Shown here: piece by piece, positions 9,759-16,374 of the stretch
How positions within the stretch are numbered: the first letter of the stretch is position 1
Layout of the letters: each line of letters begins with the position of its first letter
NCBI GenBank assembly: GCA_024638645.1
Contig: JAHEJX010000015.1
Span: 1-52,343, forward strand
From: Actinomycetes bacterium
GTDB lineage: Bacteria > Actinomycetota > Acidimicrobiia > Spongiisociales > UBA5794
DNA: 52,343 nucleotides
Reading direction: 5' to 3'
Notes under the pieces: generated by a model
Seen by the model: the letters and a program-made list of their open reading frames with translations, nothing else
What the model was told of the DNA's origin: nothing
Databases searched by the model: none
Position numbers and translations under genes: made by a program

Positions 9759-10619
9759 CTATTGCTTCTCTAGCCACGCCAGGAAGGCTTCGACGCCGGC
9801 CGTATCTGTGGCCTCGCTGGACGCCTCGCGGTAGCGGACCAGGCTGGCCTGCAGTTCCTCGAAGCTCCACGGGCCGGCATCAGTTTCGCGTTGGATGAGG
9901 GCGGCAGCTTCTTCGATGGTGAAGCGGCCTTGGGTGACTTCTCGGCCGACCACAACACCGGACAGGGTGCGACCATTCGTTTCGAGAGCCTTGAGAGCAG
10001 CGAGGTCATCCATGTTGCGTACTCCTCCGGCTGCAACCACGGGCTCCTCGACGATTGAGAGCGTCCGCACCAATGCGTCGTAGTTGGGGGGTTCCTGAAG
10101 TGCGTCCCGCCCTACCTCGGCGATCATGAACCCAGCAGCGCCGGCGGAGGACATCTCGATGAGTGCTTCCTCGAGATACATCCCACTCTTTGTCTGCCAG
10201 CCTTCGATGGCGATCTCTTCGTCCGGCTGCACGTCCAGGCTGACCACGATCTTGCCGGGGTGATCCCGGCAGACTTCCCAAAACAAGACCTGGTCGACGA
10301 TCGGCATGGTCCCCAGAACGACAGAGTCGGCACCAGCTCCCAACAGTCGTTCCACTTCGTGGGGGGAACGCGCCCCGCCACCGACTTGTACCGGCACGTC
10401 GACGGCGTTGATGAGGTCGCGGACCAAGTCGGCGTTGCGGTGGTCTCCAAATGCGGCTGCATCCAGGTCGACGATGTGGAGACGGTCTGCGCCGAGAGCG
10501 ACCCAGCTGACTGCCCGACCGACGGGATCTGCATCGAGGAAGATGGCGTCGGCGACATCTCCTCGGGGAAGGCGCACGGCTTTACCTTCGAGAATGTTCA
10601 CCCGTGCGTAGAGAAGCAT
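9759..10619 (-). CDS. HisA/PriA-like (beta/alpha)8 isomerase homologue with altered active site
   Basis: 286 residues, about 40 longer than HisA. The fold signature is clear: GADRLHIVDLDAA, VPVQVGGGARSPHEVERLL, GADSVVLGT, VSLDVQPDEEIAIEGW and VVAAGGVRNMDDLAAL, with both phosphate-loop regions. The first catalytic Asp of HisA (AxDL near residue 8) is Asn in RVNILEG. The region that is TDISRDGT in HisA is AEVGRDAL here, losing the Thr-Asp pair and the DGT phosphate motif. The mid-barrel Asp (SLDV) is kept. It sits among purine genes rather than his genes, so standard HisA activity should not be assumed. It may bind a phosphoribosyl-carboxamide intermediate. Confidence 0.8.
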   Translation of the reverse strand: MLLYARVNILEGKAVRLPRGDVADAIFLDADPVGRAVSWVALGADRLHIVDLDAAAFGDHRNADLVRDLINAVDVPVQVGGGARSPHEVERLLGAGADSVVLGTMPIVDQVLFWEVCRDHPGKIVVSLDVQPDEEIAIEGWQTKSGMYLEEALIEMSSAGAAGFMIAEVGRDALQEPPNYDALVRTLSIVEEPVVAAGGVRNMDDLAALKALETNGRTLSGVVVGREVTQGRFTIEEAAALIQRETDAGPWSFEELQASLVRYREASSEATDTAGVEAFLAWLEKQ

Positions 10620-10626
10620 GGCCTTG

Positions 10627-10632
10627 AGGGTA
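10627..10632 (-). promoter_or_regulatory. Putative -10 element of a leaderless transcript (HisA-like gene)
   Basis: TACCCT on the minus strand ends seven bases before the ATG at 10619, so transcription would begin at about the first base of the start codon. No good ribosome site is present. No clear -35 was found. Confidence 0.35.
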
Positions 10633-10678
10633 CTAGGTGCGAAGAGCGCGTTTTCCGACCAGGTGGTCCGGCGGACAT

Positions 10679-10715
10679 CCCACCCCTCTCCGACCGCAGG
10701 TCGGTCTGGGGTGGG
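10679..10715. other. Strong symmetric hairpin upstream of purE
   Basis: Arms CCCACCCC-TCT-CCGACC and GGTCGG-TCT-GGGGTGGG close a GCA loop: 14 paired bases with a symmetric 3x3 internal loop. It has no T-run on either side, so a classic terminator is unlikely. It lies in the divergent gap between the HisA-like gene and purE and may be an RNA element or protein site. Confidence 0.5.
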
Positions 10716-10836
10716 TACCGGGCGCGGGACGGGGGGGCGGACTCTTCTACCTCGTTTGAGATCGCCTCACAAACTCCGGCTAGGTCGTCGCGGCTCTGGG
10801 AGTGGATCTCCTGGAAGAGGAGACTCGTGGCACCCC

Positions 10837-10842
10837 TAGAGT
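10837..10842 (+). promoter_or_regulatory. Putative -10 element of leaderless purE transcript
   Basis: TAGAGT ends seven bases before the ATG at 10850, placing the transcription start at the start codon. No obvious -35 hexamer was seen. Confidence 0.35.
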
Positions 10843-10849
10843 CTCTCCC

Positions 10850-11296
10850 ATGAAAATCGCCATTCTCATGGGGTCCGAAAAGGACTCAGAAAAGATGCAA
10901 CCTGCTGCCGACGTGCTGGCCGGATTCGGGATTTCGCACGAAGTTCACGTCATGTCCGCGCACCGCACCCCGCAAAGAGTCGCCGAGTTCGCCACGGGCG
11001 CTCGCGACAACGGCTTTGGCGCCATCATCTGTGGTGCCGGCAAGGCCGCTCATCTCGCTGGTGCTGTCGCGGCTCACTCCGACCTTCCTGTGATCGGAGT
11101 GCCCATCGCCGCCGGCAAACTCGGCGGCATGGATGCGCTCCTGTCGACGGTGCAGATGCCAACTGGAATTCCGGTGGCGACGGTTGCCGTCGATTCCGCT
11201 GCCAACGCTGCCTATCTAGCTGCCTCGATCTTGTCACTGCACGACGAGAAGGTCGCCGACAAACTCGTTGAGTACCGCGAGAGCCTGAAGGGCTAG
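10850..11296 (+). CDS. purE: N5-carboxyaminoimidazole ribonucleotide mutase
   Basis: Interconverts N5-CAIR and CAIR in purine synthesis. The start ATG at 10850 gives 148 residues beginning [16 protein letters not shown], the normal PurE N-terminus; an in-frame GTG at 10802 would add 16 unlikely residues. Ser and Asp of the nucleotide loop, SAHRTP (catalytic His-Arg) and [16 protein letters not shown] are retained. The usual GAGGAAHL loop reads GAGKAAHL, and the stretch before [10 protein letters not shown] is two residues short. The sequence is nearer class I, which normally works with PurK, but purK is not in this window. purB follows after 11 bases. Confidence 0.93.
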   Translation: MKIAILMGSEKDSEKMQPAADVLAGFGISHEVHVMSAHRTPQRVAEFATGARDNGFGAIICGAGKAAHLAGAVAAHSDLPVIGVPIAAGKLGGMDALLSTVQMPTGIPVATVAVDSAANAAYLAASILSLHDEKVADKLVEYRESLKG

Positions 11297-11307
11297 GAGA
11301 GTCCGTC

Positions 11308-12606
11308 TTGATCGAGCGTTACTCCCTTCCCGAAATGAAGGCGGTTTGGAGCGAAGAGAACAAGCTGCGCATCTGGAAGGAAGTCGAAACGTTGGTCGTC
11401 GAAGCGTGGGCCGACCACGGCGTCGCACCTGCGGGAGCCGCCTCCGCGATCAGGGCTGCCCCCGAGGTCGACGTGACGACGTGGAAAGAGCGAGAAGCGG
11501 TTACCAACCACGACCTGGCTGCGTTCGTCGACGTGCTCGCCTCGACTGTCTCCGAAGGTGGCGAATGGGTCCATTACGGGCTCACATCGTCTGACGTCGT
11601 CGATACGGCTCAGGGCGTGATGATGCGAGAAGCTGCCGACCTGCTACTGACGCGGGTCATTGAGCTCTTTGACGTCGTCAAGGCAAAGGCTCTCGAACAT
11701 CGCAACACGGTCATGATCGGCCGTACCCACGGCATCTGGGCGGAGCCGACGACATTCGGGCTCAAGCTGGCCACATGGGCCTTCGAGGTCAAGCGTGACC
11801 ATGAACGGCTGGCTCGAGCTCGCGGTTCGATAGCCGTCGGAAAGATCAGTGGTGCCGTCGGCACCTACGCGCATTTGCCCCCGAGCGTCGAAGCCTACGT
11901 ATGTGACCGTCTCGGCATCGACGTCGAACCGGCCAGCTCGCAGATCACCCACCGGGACCGCCACGCCGAGTTCCTGTCGACCCTGGCTCTGATCGGAGCG
12001 TCACTGGAGCGCTTCGCAACCGAAATCCGTCATCTCCAGCGCAGCGAGGTAGGCGAGGCGATGGAGTCCTTCGGAAAGGGCCAGAAGGGCTCTTCGGCAA
12101 TGCCCCACAAACGCAACCCGATCGCATCGGAGAACACGACAGGCCTGGCGAGGTTGCTGCGCGCCTATGCCATGACCGGCCTAGAGAACGTAGCCCTGTG
12201 GCATGAGCGAGACATCTCACACAGCAGCGTCGAGCGGGTGGCGCTGCCCGACGCATGCCTCGTCCTCGACTTCGCGCTCGTCCGGATGACGAAGCTCATC
12301 GACAACCTCGTCGTGAATTCGGCTCGCATGCGCGAGAACCTCGATTCGACGAATGGCCTGGTCTTCAGCCAAGCAGTTTTGCTCGCGCTCGTTGAGGCGG
12401 GTCTCAGCCGCGACGAGGCATATCGGATCGTGCAGCGCAATGCCATGGTCGCCTGGGAGTCGGGGATCCATCTCAAGGACCTGCTGGACAAGGACCCTGA
12501 CGTCACCATCGACCAAGACGTCTTAGAAGAGAGCTTCACGCCCGAACGCTTCCTGAGGAACGCCGACGTCGTCTTCACAAGGCTCAGCAAAGCTGGGCTT
12601 CGCTGA
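11308..12606 (+). CDS. purB: Adenylosuccinate lyase
   Basis: Acts twice in purine synthesis, cleaving SAICAR to AICAR and adenylosuccinate to AMP, each with release of fumarate. It is 432 residues, typical length. The start is TTG with AGGAGA eight bases upstream, and the first residues IERYSLPEMKAVWSEENKL match the family. Conserved parts include HYGLTSSDVVDTAQ, the catalytic His region IGRTHGIWAEPTT and the fumarase/aspartase signature GSSAMPHKRNP (about 263-273) with the mobile-loop Ser. It follows purE by 11 bases, an operon spacing. Confidence 0.97.
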   Translation: MIERYSLPEMKAVWSEENKLRIWKEVETLVVEAWADHGVAPAGAASAIRAAPEVDVTTWKEREAVTNHDLAAFVDVLASTVSEGGEWVHYGLTSSDVVDTAQGVMMREAADLLLTRVIELFDVVKAKALEHRNTVMIGRTHGIWAEPTTFGLKLATWAFEVKRDHERLARARGSIAVGKISGAVGTYAHLPPSVEAYVCDRLGIDVEPASSQITHRDRHAEFLSTLALIGASLERFATEIRHLQRSEVGEAMESFGKGQKGSSAMPHKRNPIASENTTGLARLLRAYAMTGLENVALWHERDISHSSVERVALPDACLVLDFALVRMTKLIDNLVVNSARMRENLDSTNGLVFSQAVLLALVEAGLSRDEAYRIVQRNAMVAWESGIHLKDLLDKDPDVTIDQDVLEESFTPERFLRNADVVFTRLSKAGLR

Positions 12607-12735
12607 GCCGGTACCGAATATCCGGTACTGCGGTGACACCATGACTGGTCAACTACAACCGTTTGGCGCTCGCCGCGGAGAGTGTTTGGAGACCTGCTGT
12701 GCGTTCAGGCCGGGTCGGGCTACTGGATACCACCG
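12606..12735. repeat. Heptad-repeat element, copy C (degenerate)
   Basis: Just after purB the bases GGTACCGAATATCCGGTACT follow the same 7-bp rhythm. At 12735-12716 the opposite strand gives GTATCCA, GTAGCCC. As in copy B, the arrays are inverted and separate two convergent genes. Confidence 0.45.
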
Positions 12736-12737
12736 GG

Positions 12738-13556
12738 CTAGGCACTCTCGATGTCGCGGACCCGATCCAATGCCGCGTCGCCACAAAGAACCTCTAGCTG
12801 CACGCCGCCGCTGGTCTTGCGCTCCCTGACCGCGGCGACGAGCTCACCCGATTCCACGAGCGAATGGATGTTGTCACCGGGGCAGGTGGTCGCCGCCACG
12901 TCGCGGTGACCTGCAATCGTCTCGGGGCCAACGCCGAACTCGGTCGAAGCCCAAGCGAGCACATCCACAAGCGCTTCCCGCTGCGCAGCCGACAACTCTT
13001 GCTGGTTGAAGTTGCCTTCGCAGCAAACCAGGAAGTGCCCTGTTGGGTCATAGTTGGTGCCGGTGTCGCCAACCGCGCCGGTCGGACGGCACTCGTAGAC
13101 GTTGCCTTCGAGATCGATAATGAAGTGGTAAGCAACGTCCGGCCAGCCGCGGTCAACCTGGTGGAAGGTCTGGTGAATGCGGATCGCCCGAGGCGCGTCC
13201 GAATTGCGCCGCAGCGGACGACCCGTGTGATGCACGGTCATCCGCTCGATCGTGTGGGCTGTGAACGGTCCAGACGCTGCCTTCGCTCCCCAGGCGTCCC
13301 GGCACAGTGCTTCGACGCTGACTGGGGTCAGGATCGTGCTTGTTGTCGAAGACGTCGCCCCCGGCGCGACGGTTGGTGGCGCCGTCGTTGTGATAGTGGC
13401 GGCAATGATGGTGTTCGTCGGTGCCGGCGGGATGGTTGTCGTGGACCCTGCCGAAACATCAGCCGTCGAGCTCCGATCGCGCATCCACACCCAACCGGCC
13501 GCAGCGGCGCCGATGATCCCGAACAAGAACGCTCGCCTTGTGACCTCGCCGCTCAT
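12738..13556 (-). CDS. Tat-exported N-acetylmuramoyl-L-alanine amidase (amidase_2/PGRP fold)
   Basis: Cell-wall hydrolase of 272 residues. TRRAFLF at the N-terminus followed by GIIGAAAAGWVW is a twin-arginine signal or anchor, then a Thr/Ser/Pro linker to about residue 80. The catalytic domain begins CRDAWGAKA and contains MTVHHTG (zinc His about 109-110), the catalytic Tyr in DVAYHFIIDLEG (about 143), GHRDVAATTCPGD (zinc His about 217 and Cys about 225). All zinc-site residues needed for activity are present. Its ATG overlaps the stop of the upstream truncated-haemoglobin gene (ATGA), so the pair is translationally coupled. Confidence 0.92.
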   Translation of the reverse strand: MSGEVTRRAFLFGIIGAAAAGWVWMRDRSSTADVSAGSTTTIPPAPTNTIIAATITTTAPPTVAPGATSSTTSTILTPVSVEALCRDAWGAKAASGPFTAHTIERMTVHHTGRPLRRNSDAPRAIRIHQTFHQVDRGWPDVAYHFIIDLEGNVYECRPTGAVGDTGTNYDPTGHFLVCCEGNFNQQELSAAQREALVDVLAWASTEFGVGPETIAGHRDVAATTCPGDNIHSLVESGELVAAVRERKTSGGVQLEVLCGDAALDRVRDIESA

Positions 13557-13957
13557 CTGTTGCGCATCCAGTGAGCCGACCGATGGAACTGTTCGTCGAG
13601 ATAGGTCCGCAACCGGCCCGTCACCTCTACTTCATCCATCGCCTCATGCATACATCGCAGCCACTCTTCTACCTCCGGCAGGCCGATCTCGAAGGGGAAA
13701 TGCCGCATGCGCAGCCGAGGATGCCCGCGTTTTTCCATGTACAGAGGCGGCCCGCCCATCCATCCGCTGAGGAACTCATAAAGCTTCTGGCGCGAGACGG
13801 AATCGTTCTTCGGGAGCATGGCCCGCAACGTTGGCGCCGAGTCGTCGACCCGATCGTAGAAGTGCTCCACCAGGTCTCGTACCCGGTCATCGCCGCCGAG
13901 TTCCAGGTAGGGAGTGGCAGCTTCGCCCCAGGGCTGTCGGGTGGGGATGGAGGTCAC
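13553..13957 (-). CDS. Group II truncated haemoglobin (trHbO/GlbO-like)
   Basis: 134-residue haem protein, probably for O2/NO chemistry or respiration. The GTG at 13957 is preferred over an upstream frame to 14050, because the product then starts just before the globin fold (PYLELGGDDRVRDLVEHFYDR) and a TACCAT -10 element sits six bases upstream, a leaderless arrangement. Family marks include LPKNDSVSRQKLYEFLSGWMGGPPLY and the proximal-His region HPRLRMRHFPFEIG. A Trp (HRSAHWM) lies near the end. It overlaps the amidase gene by four bases; why these two are linked is not evident. Confidence 0.88.
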   Translation of the reverse strand: MTSIPTRQPWGEAATPYLELGGDDRVRDLVEHFYDRVDDSAPTLRAMLPKNDSVSRQKLYEFLSGWMGGPPLYMEKRGHPRLRMRHFPFEIGLPEVEEWLRCMHEAMDEVEVTGRLRTYLDEQFHRSAHWMRNR

Positions 13958-13963
13958 ACGGGA

Positions 13964-13969
13964 ATGGTA
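13964..13969 (-). promoter_or_regulatory. Putative -10 element of leaderless globin transcript
   Basis: TACCAT on the minus strand ends six bases before the GTG at 13957. A TTGAAC lies about 20 bases further upstream, slightly too far for an ideal -35. Confidence 0.35.
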
Positions 13970-14067
13970 CGGCCTCCACGGAGTTTCTCGTTCAATCCGC
14001 CTTCCAACGGGACTTGGTAGGTTCGAGGCACCAGCTGATTGGGAGCCCACGGTTGCAGCGTCCAGCG

Positions 14068-14466
14068 ATGAGGATCAGCGGCCCAGTGCTCGGCGCGCCG
14101 GATGTAGCCCAGTTGACCAAGTTCTATTCGGACTTCCTTGGCTGGGAGGTGGAACACCTCGATCCGCCCCGGCCCGGCTACCCCACCGGCGATGGTTGGT
14201 CCGTGCTGCGCCCCGCTGATCGTGGCACCAAAATCGAAATCCAATACGAGCCAAACTACGTCCGGCCTGTGTGGCCTGCCACTCCCGGCAGCCAGGGGAT
14301 GCAGATCCACATCGACATCTGGGTTGAAGGCATGGCGGCCGGGGTGGAGTGGGCAAAGCGGTGCGGCGCGACCGAAGCCGAACATCAGCCACCAGACCGC
14401 GACCAGGCCAAACTCCGCATCATGCTGGACCCGGCAGGCCACCCTTTCTGCCTCTGGAGCGAGTGA
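14068..14466 (+). CDS. VOC superfamily (glyoxalase/bleomycin-resistance fold) protein
   Basis: 132-residue single VOC module. The ATG at 14068 is used because the fold starts at once (MRISGPVLGAPDVAQLTKFYSDFLGW); the open frame extends upstream to 13831 but that part only mirrors the globin gene. The closing strand IMLDPAGHPFCLW is typical. The N-terminal metal His common in VOC enzymes is replaced (LGAPDV), while the HIDIWVEG region and the final Glu are present. The substrate is unknown. Proteins of this subgroup are often annotated as glyoxalase-like without tested function. Confidence 0.82.
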   Translation: MRISGPVLGAPDVAQLTKFYSDFLGWEVEHLDPPRPGYPTGDGWSVLRPADRGTKIEIQYEPNYVRPVWPATPGSQGMQIHIDIWVEGMAAGVEWAKRCGATEAEHQPPDRDQAKLRIMLDPAGHPFCLWSE

Positions 14467-14524
14467 CGACTACTAGGCAGGCGGTCACTCGCCATCAGCC
14501 TATTCTCAATCCACGGACAAGCGA

Positions 14525-14559
14525 TTGAGCCTGGCTCCGCCTCGATTACAGTCACCGTG
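14525..14559 (+). promoter_or_regulatory. Predicted promoter of leaderless purC operon
   Basis: TTGAGC (14525-14530) and TACAGT (14547-14552) are separated by 16 bases. The -10 ends six bases before the purC GTG at 14559, so the transcript should begin at the start codon. No ribosome site is present. Confidence 0.5.
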
Positions 14560-15437
14560 TGCTGGCACTTAATCACCTCGGTTCGGGGAAAGTGCGCGAG
14601 ATCTACGAGGTCGACGACGACCGCCTCTTGATCGTTGCGTCCGACCGGATATCCGCTTATGACGTCGTCATGACGGAAGAGATACCGGATAAGGGCAAGG
14701 TCCTTACCGGTGTGTCCAACCACTGGTTCGAACTACTCGACACGGCCCACCACCTGTTGTCGACCGATCCAGCCGCCGTTCCCGGCATCACAGCCGACCA
14801 GGCCGATTACCTGCGGGGCCGGATGATGCTGGTTCGGCGCTGTGAAGTGATCCCGATGGAGTGTGTGATCCGGGGTTACCTCTACGGCAGCTCGTGGCGC
14901 GAGTACCGCGACGGCGGCGGACCCACCACGGAACACCTGCCGGGCGGTCTGCAAATGGCAGACAAGCTGCCGGAGCCTATCTTCACGCCCGCCACCAAGG
15001 CGGAGAGCGGCCATGACGAGAACCTCACAGAGGCTGAAGCACGTGAGTTCGTGGGCAACGATCTCTACGAGGAGTTGAGGGCGAGGAGCTTGGCGATCTA
15101 CCAAGCCGGAGCCGACTACGCAGCCGAGCGCGGGATCATTCTCGCCGACACGAAGTTCGAGTTCGGCTGGTCGGAAGGGGAAATCATCCTCATCGACGAG
15201 GTGCTCACCCCAGACAGTTCGAGGTATTGGCCGGCAGACGCCTGGACTCCTGGCAAGACGATCCCCAGCTTCGACAAGCAGCCGCTGCGGGACTGGCTCG
15301 AGAAACAGCCGTGGGACAAGACGCCACCGCCGCCGACCTTGCCAGACGAGGTCGTGAAATCGACCCGGGACCGCTACGCCGAGGCGTACGAGCGCATAAC
15401 CGGTGAGAGCTTCGCCGACTATCTGGGGCCGGCGTGA
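14559..15437 (+). CDS. purC: Phosphoribosylaminoimidazole-succinocarboxamide synthase (SAICAR synthetase)
   Basis: Joins CAIR and aspartate with ATP. It has 292 residues, a length seen in eukaryote-like and many actinobacterial PurC forms. Motifs include GSGKVREIYEVDDDRLLIVASDRISAYD at the start (ATP site), EEIPDKGKVLTGVS, MECVIRGYLYGSSW and the second signature ADTKFEFGW with LIDEVLTPDSSRYW. The GTG start is supported by a promoter whose -10 lies six bases upstream. It leads a tightly overlapped purC-purS-purQ-purL operon; its TGA overlaps the purS GTG. Confidence 0.96.
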   Translation: MLALNHLGSGKVREIYEVDDDRLLIVASDRISAYDVVMTEEIPDKGKVLTGVSNHWFELLDTAHHLLSTDPAAVPGITADQADYLRGRMMLVRRCEVIPMECVIRGYLYGSSWREYRDGGGPTTEHLPGGLQMADKLPEPIFTPATKAESGHDENLTEAEAREFVGNDLYEELRARSLAIYQAGADYAAERGIILADTKFEFGWSEGEIILIDEVLTPDSSRYWPADAWTPGKTIPSFDKQPLRDWLEKQPWDKTPPPPTLPDEVVKSTRDRYAEAYERITGESFADYLGPA

Positions 15438-15676
15438 AGATCCGCATCGACATTCGGCGCAAGGAGGGCCTCTCCGACCCGGAAGGCGTGACCACGCAGC
15501 GGGCGCTGCAGAACCTCGGCTACGACGGCGTCACTGCCACTCACTTCGGCCGCACGATCTACCTCGAGATGGAAGGCGATGACACCGGCGCCGCTACGGC
15601 CGAAGTCGAGGCGATGTGCCGCCAACTCCTCGCCAATCCTGTGATCGAGGACTTCCAGATCGAGGTCGTCGGTTGA
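15434..15676 (+). CDS. purS: Phosphoribosylformylglycinamidine synthase subunit PurS
   Basis: Small bridging subunit of the three-part FGAM synthase, which passes ammonia from PurQ to PurL. It has 80 residues, the normal size. The sequence runs MKIRIDIRRKEGLSDPEGVTT, LQNLGYDGV and ends NPVIEDFQIEVV, all typical. It starts with a GTG overlapping the purC stop (GTGA), and its own stop overlaps the purQ TTG (TTGA). Its presence agrees with the short PurL encoded downstream. Confidence 0.95.
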   Translation: MKIRIDIRRKEGLSDPEGVTTQRALQNLGYDGVTATHFGRTIYLEMEGDDTGAATAEVEAMCRQLLANPVIEDFQIEVVG

Positions 15677-16374
15677 AGATCGCCGTCGTCATCTTCCCTG
15701 GGACCAACTGCGAACACGATGTGGTGCACGGGCTCGACTTGATCGGTGTCGACGCCGAGCTCGTCTTTCACAAGCAGACATCGCTCGACGGATTCGACGG
15801 CGTCGTTCTCCCTGGTGGCTTCGCCCACGGCGATTACCTGCGCACCGGTGCGATCGCTCGCTTTTCGCCAATCATGGACTCGGTTGTCGCAATGGCCGAC
15901 TCTGGTAAACCGGTAGTGGGTATCTGCAACGGATTCCAGGTGCTCTGTGAGGCCGGATTGCTGCCGGGAGCCCTGGTTGCCAATCGGGACCTGTCCTTCA
16001 TCTGCAAACCGGTCAATTTGCGCGTGGAGAGCAATACGTCGGCCCTCACAGCCGGAGCCAACGTGGGCGACGTCGTTCGGATCCCACTGAATTCATACGA
16101 AGGCAACTACGTCGCCGACGATGAGACGCTCGGTCACATCGAGGCCAACGGGCAGGTCTTGTTCCGCTACAGCGACGGGAGCGGCACCGTCACAGACGAC
16201 GCCAACCCGAACGGATCGGCACGCAACATCGCAGGTGTCAGCAACGAATCCGGCAACGTCGCCGGTCTCATGCCTCACCCCGAGCGCGCCGTGGAGCAGA
16301 TACTCGGCTCGATGGACGGCCTCCTGCTCCTTGGGTCGATCCCGGCCTTTTTCGATCTGGTAGGTGCCAAATGA
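15673..16374 (+). CDS. purQ: Phosphoribosylformylglycinamidine synthase subunit PurQ (glutaminase)
   Basis: Class I glutamine amidotransferase subunit supplying ammonia to PurL. From the TTG at 15673 it has 233 residues beginning MKIAVVIFPGTNCEHDVVHGL; a longer open frame upstream only duplicates purS sequence in another frame. The nucleophile Cys is in VVGICNGFQVLCEAGLLPGAL (about 86), the oxyanion region in LPGGFAHGDYLR, and the His-Glu pair in LMPHPERAVEQ (about 200). Overlaps of four bases at both ends indicate strict coupling with purS and purL. Confidence 0.96.
   Translation: MKIAVVIFPGTNCEHDVVHGLDLIGVDAELVFHKQTSLDGFDGVVLPGGFAHGDYLRTGAIARFSPIMDSVVAMADSGKPVVGICNGFQVLCEAGLLPGALVANRDLSFICKPVNLRVESNTSALTAGANVGDVVRIPLNSYEGNYVADDETLGHIEANGQVLFRYSDGSGTVTDDANPNGSARNIAGVSNESGNVAGLMPHPERAVEQILGSMDGLLLLGSIPAFFDLVGAK

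Noticed and set aside
10827..10853. Nine-codon leader frame from GTG 10827 (with GGAGA upstream) overlapping the purE ATG as ATGA
   Set aside because: The TAGAGT element at 10837 predicts transcription starting at the purE ATG, which would exclude this leader from the mRNA; a frame this short has no other support.
13831..14067. Upstream extension of the VOC gene frame
   Set aside because: It is antisense to the globin gene and Arg/Pro-rich, while the VOC fold begins exactly at ATG 14068.
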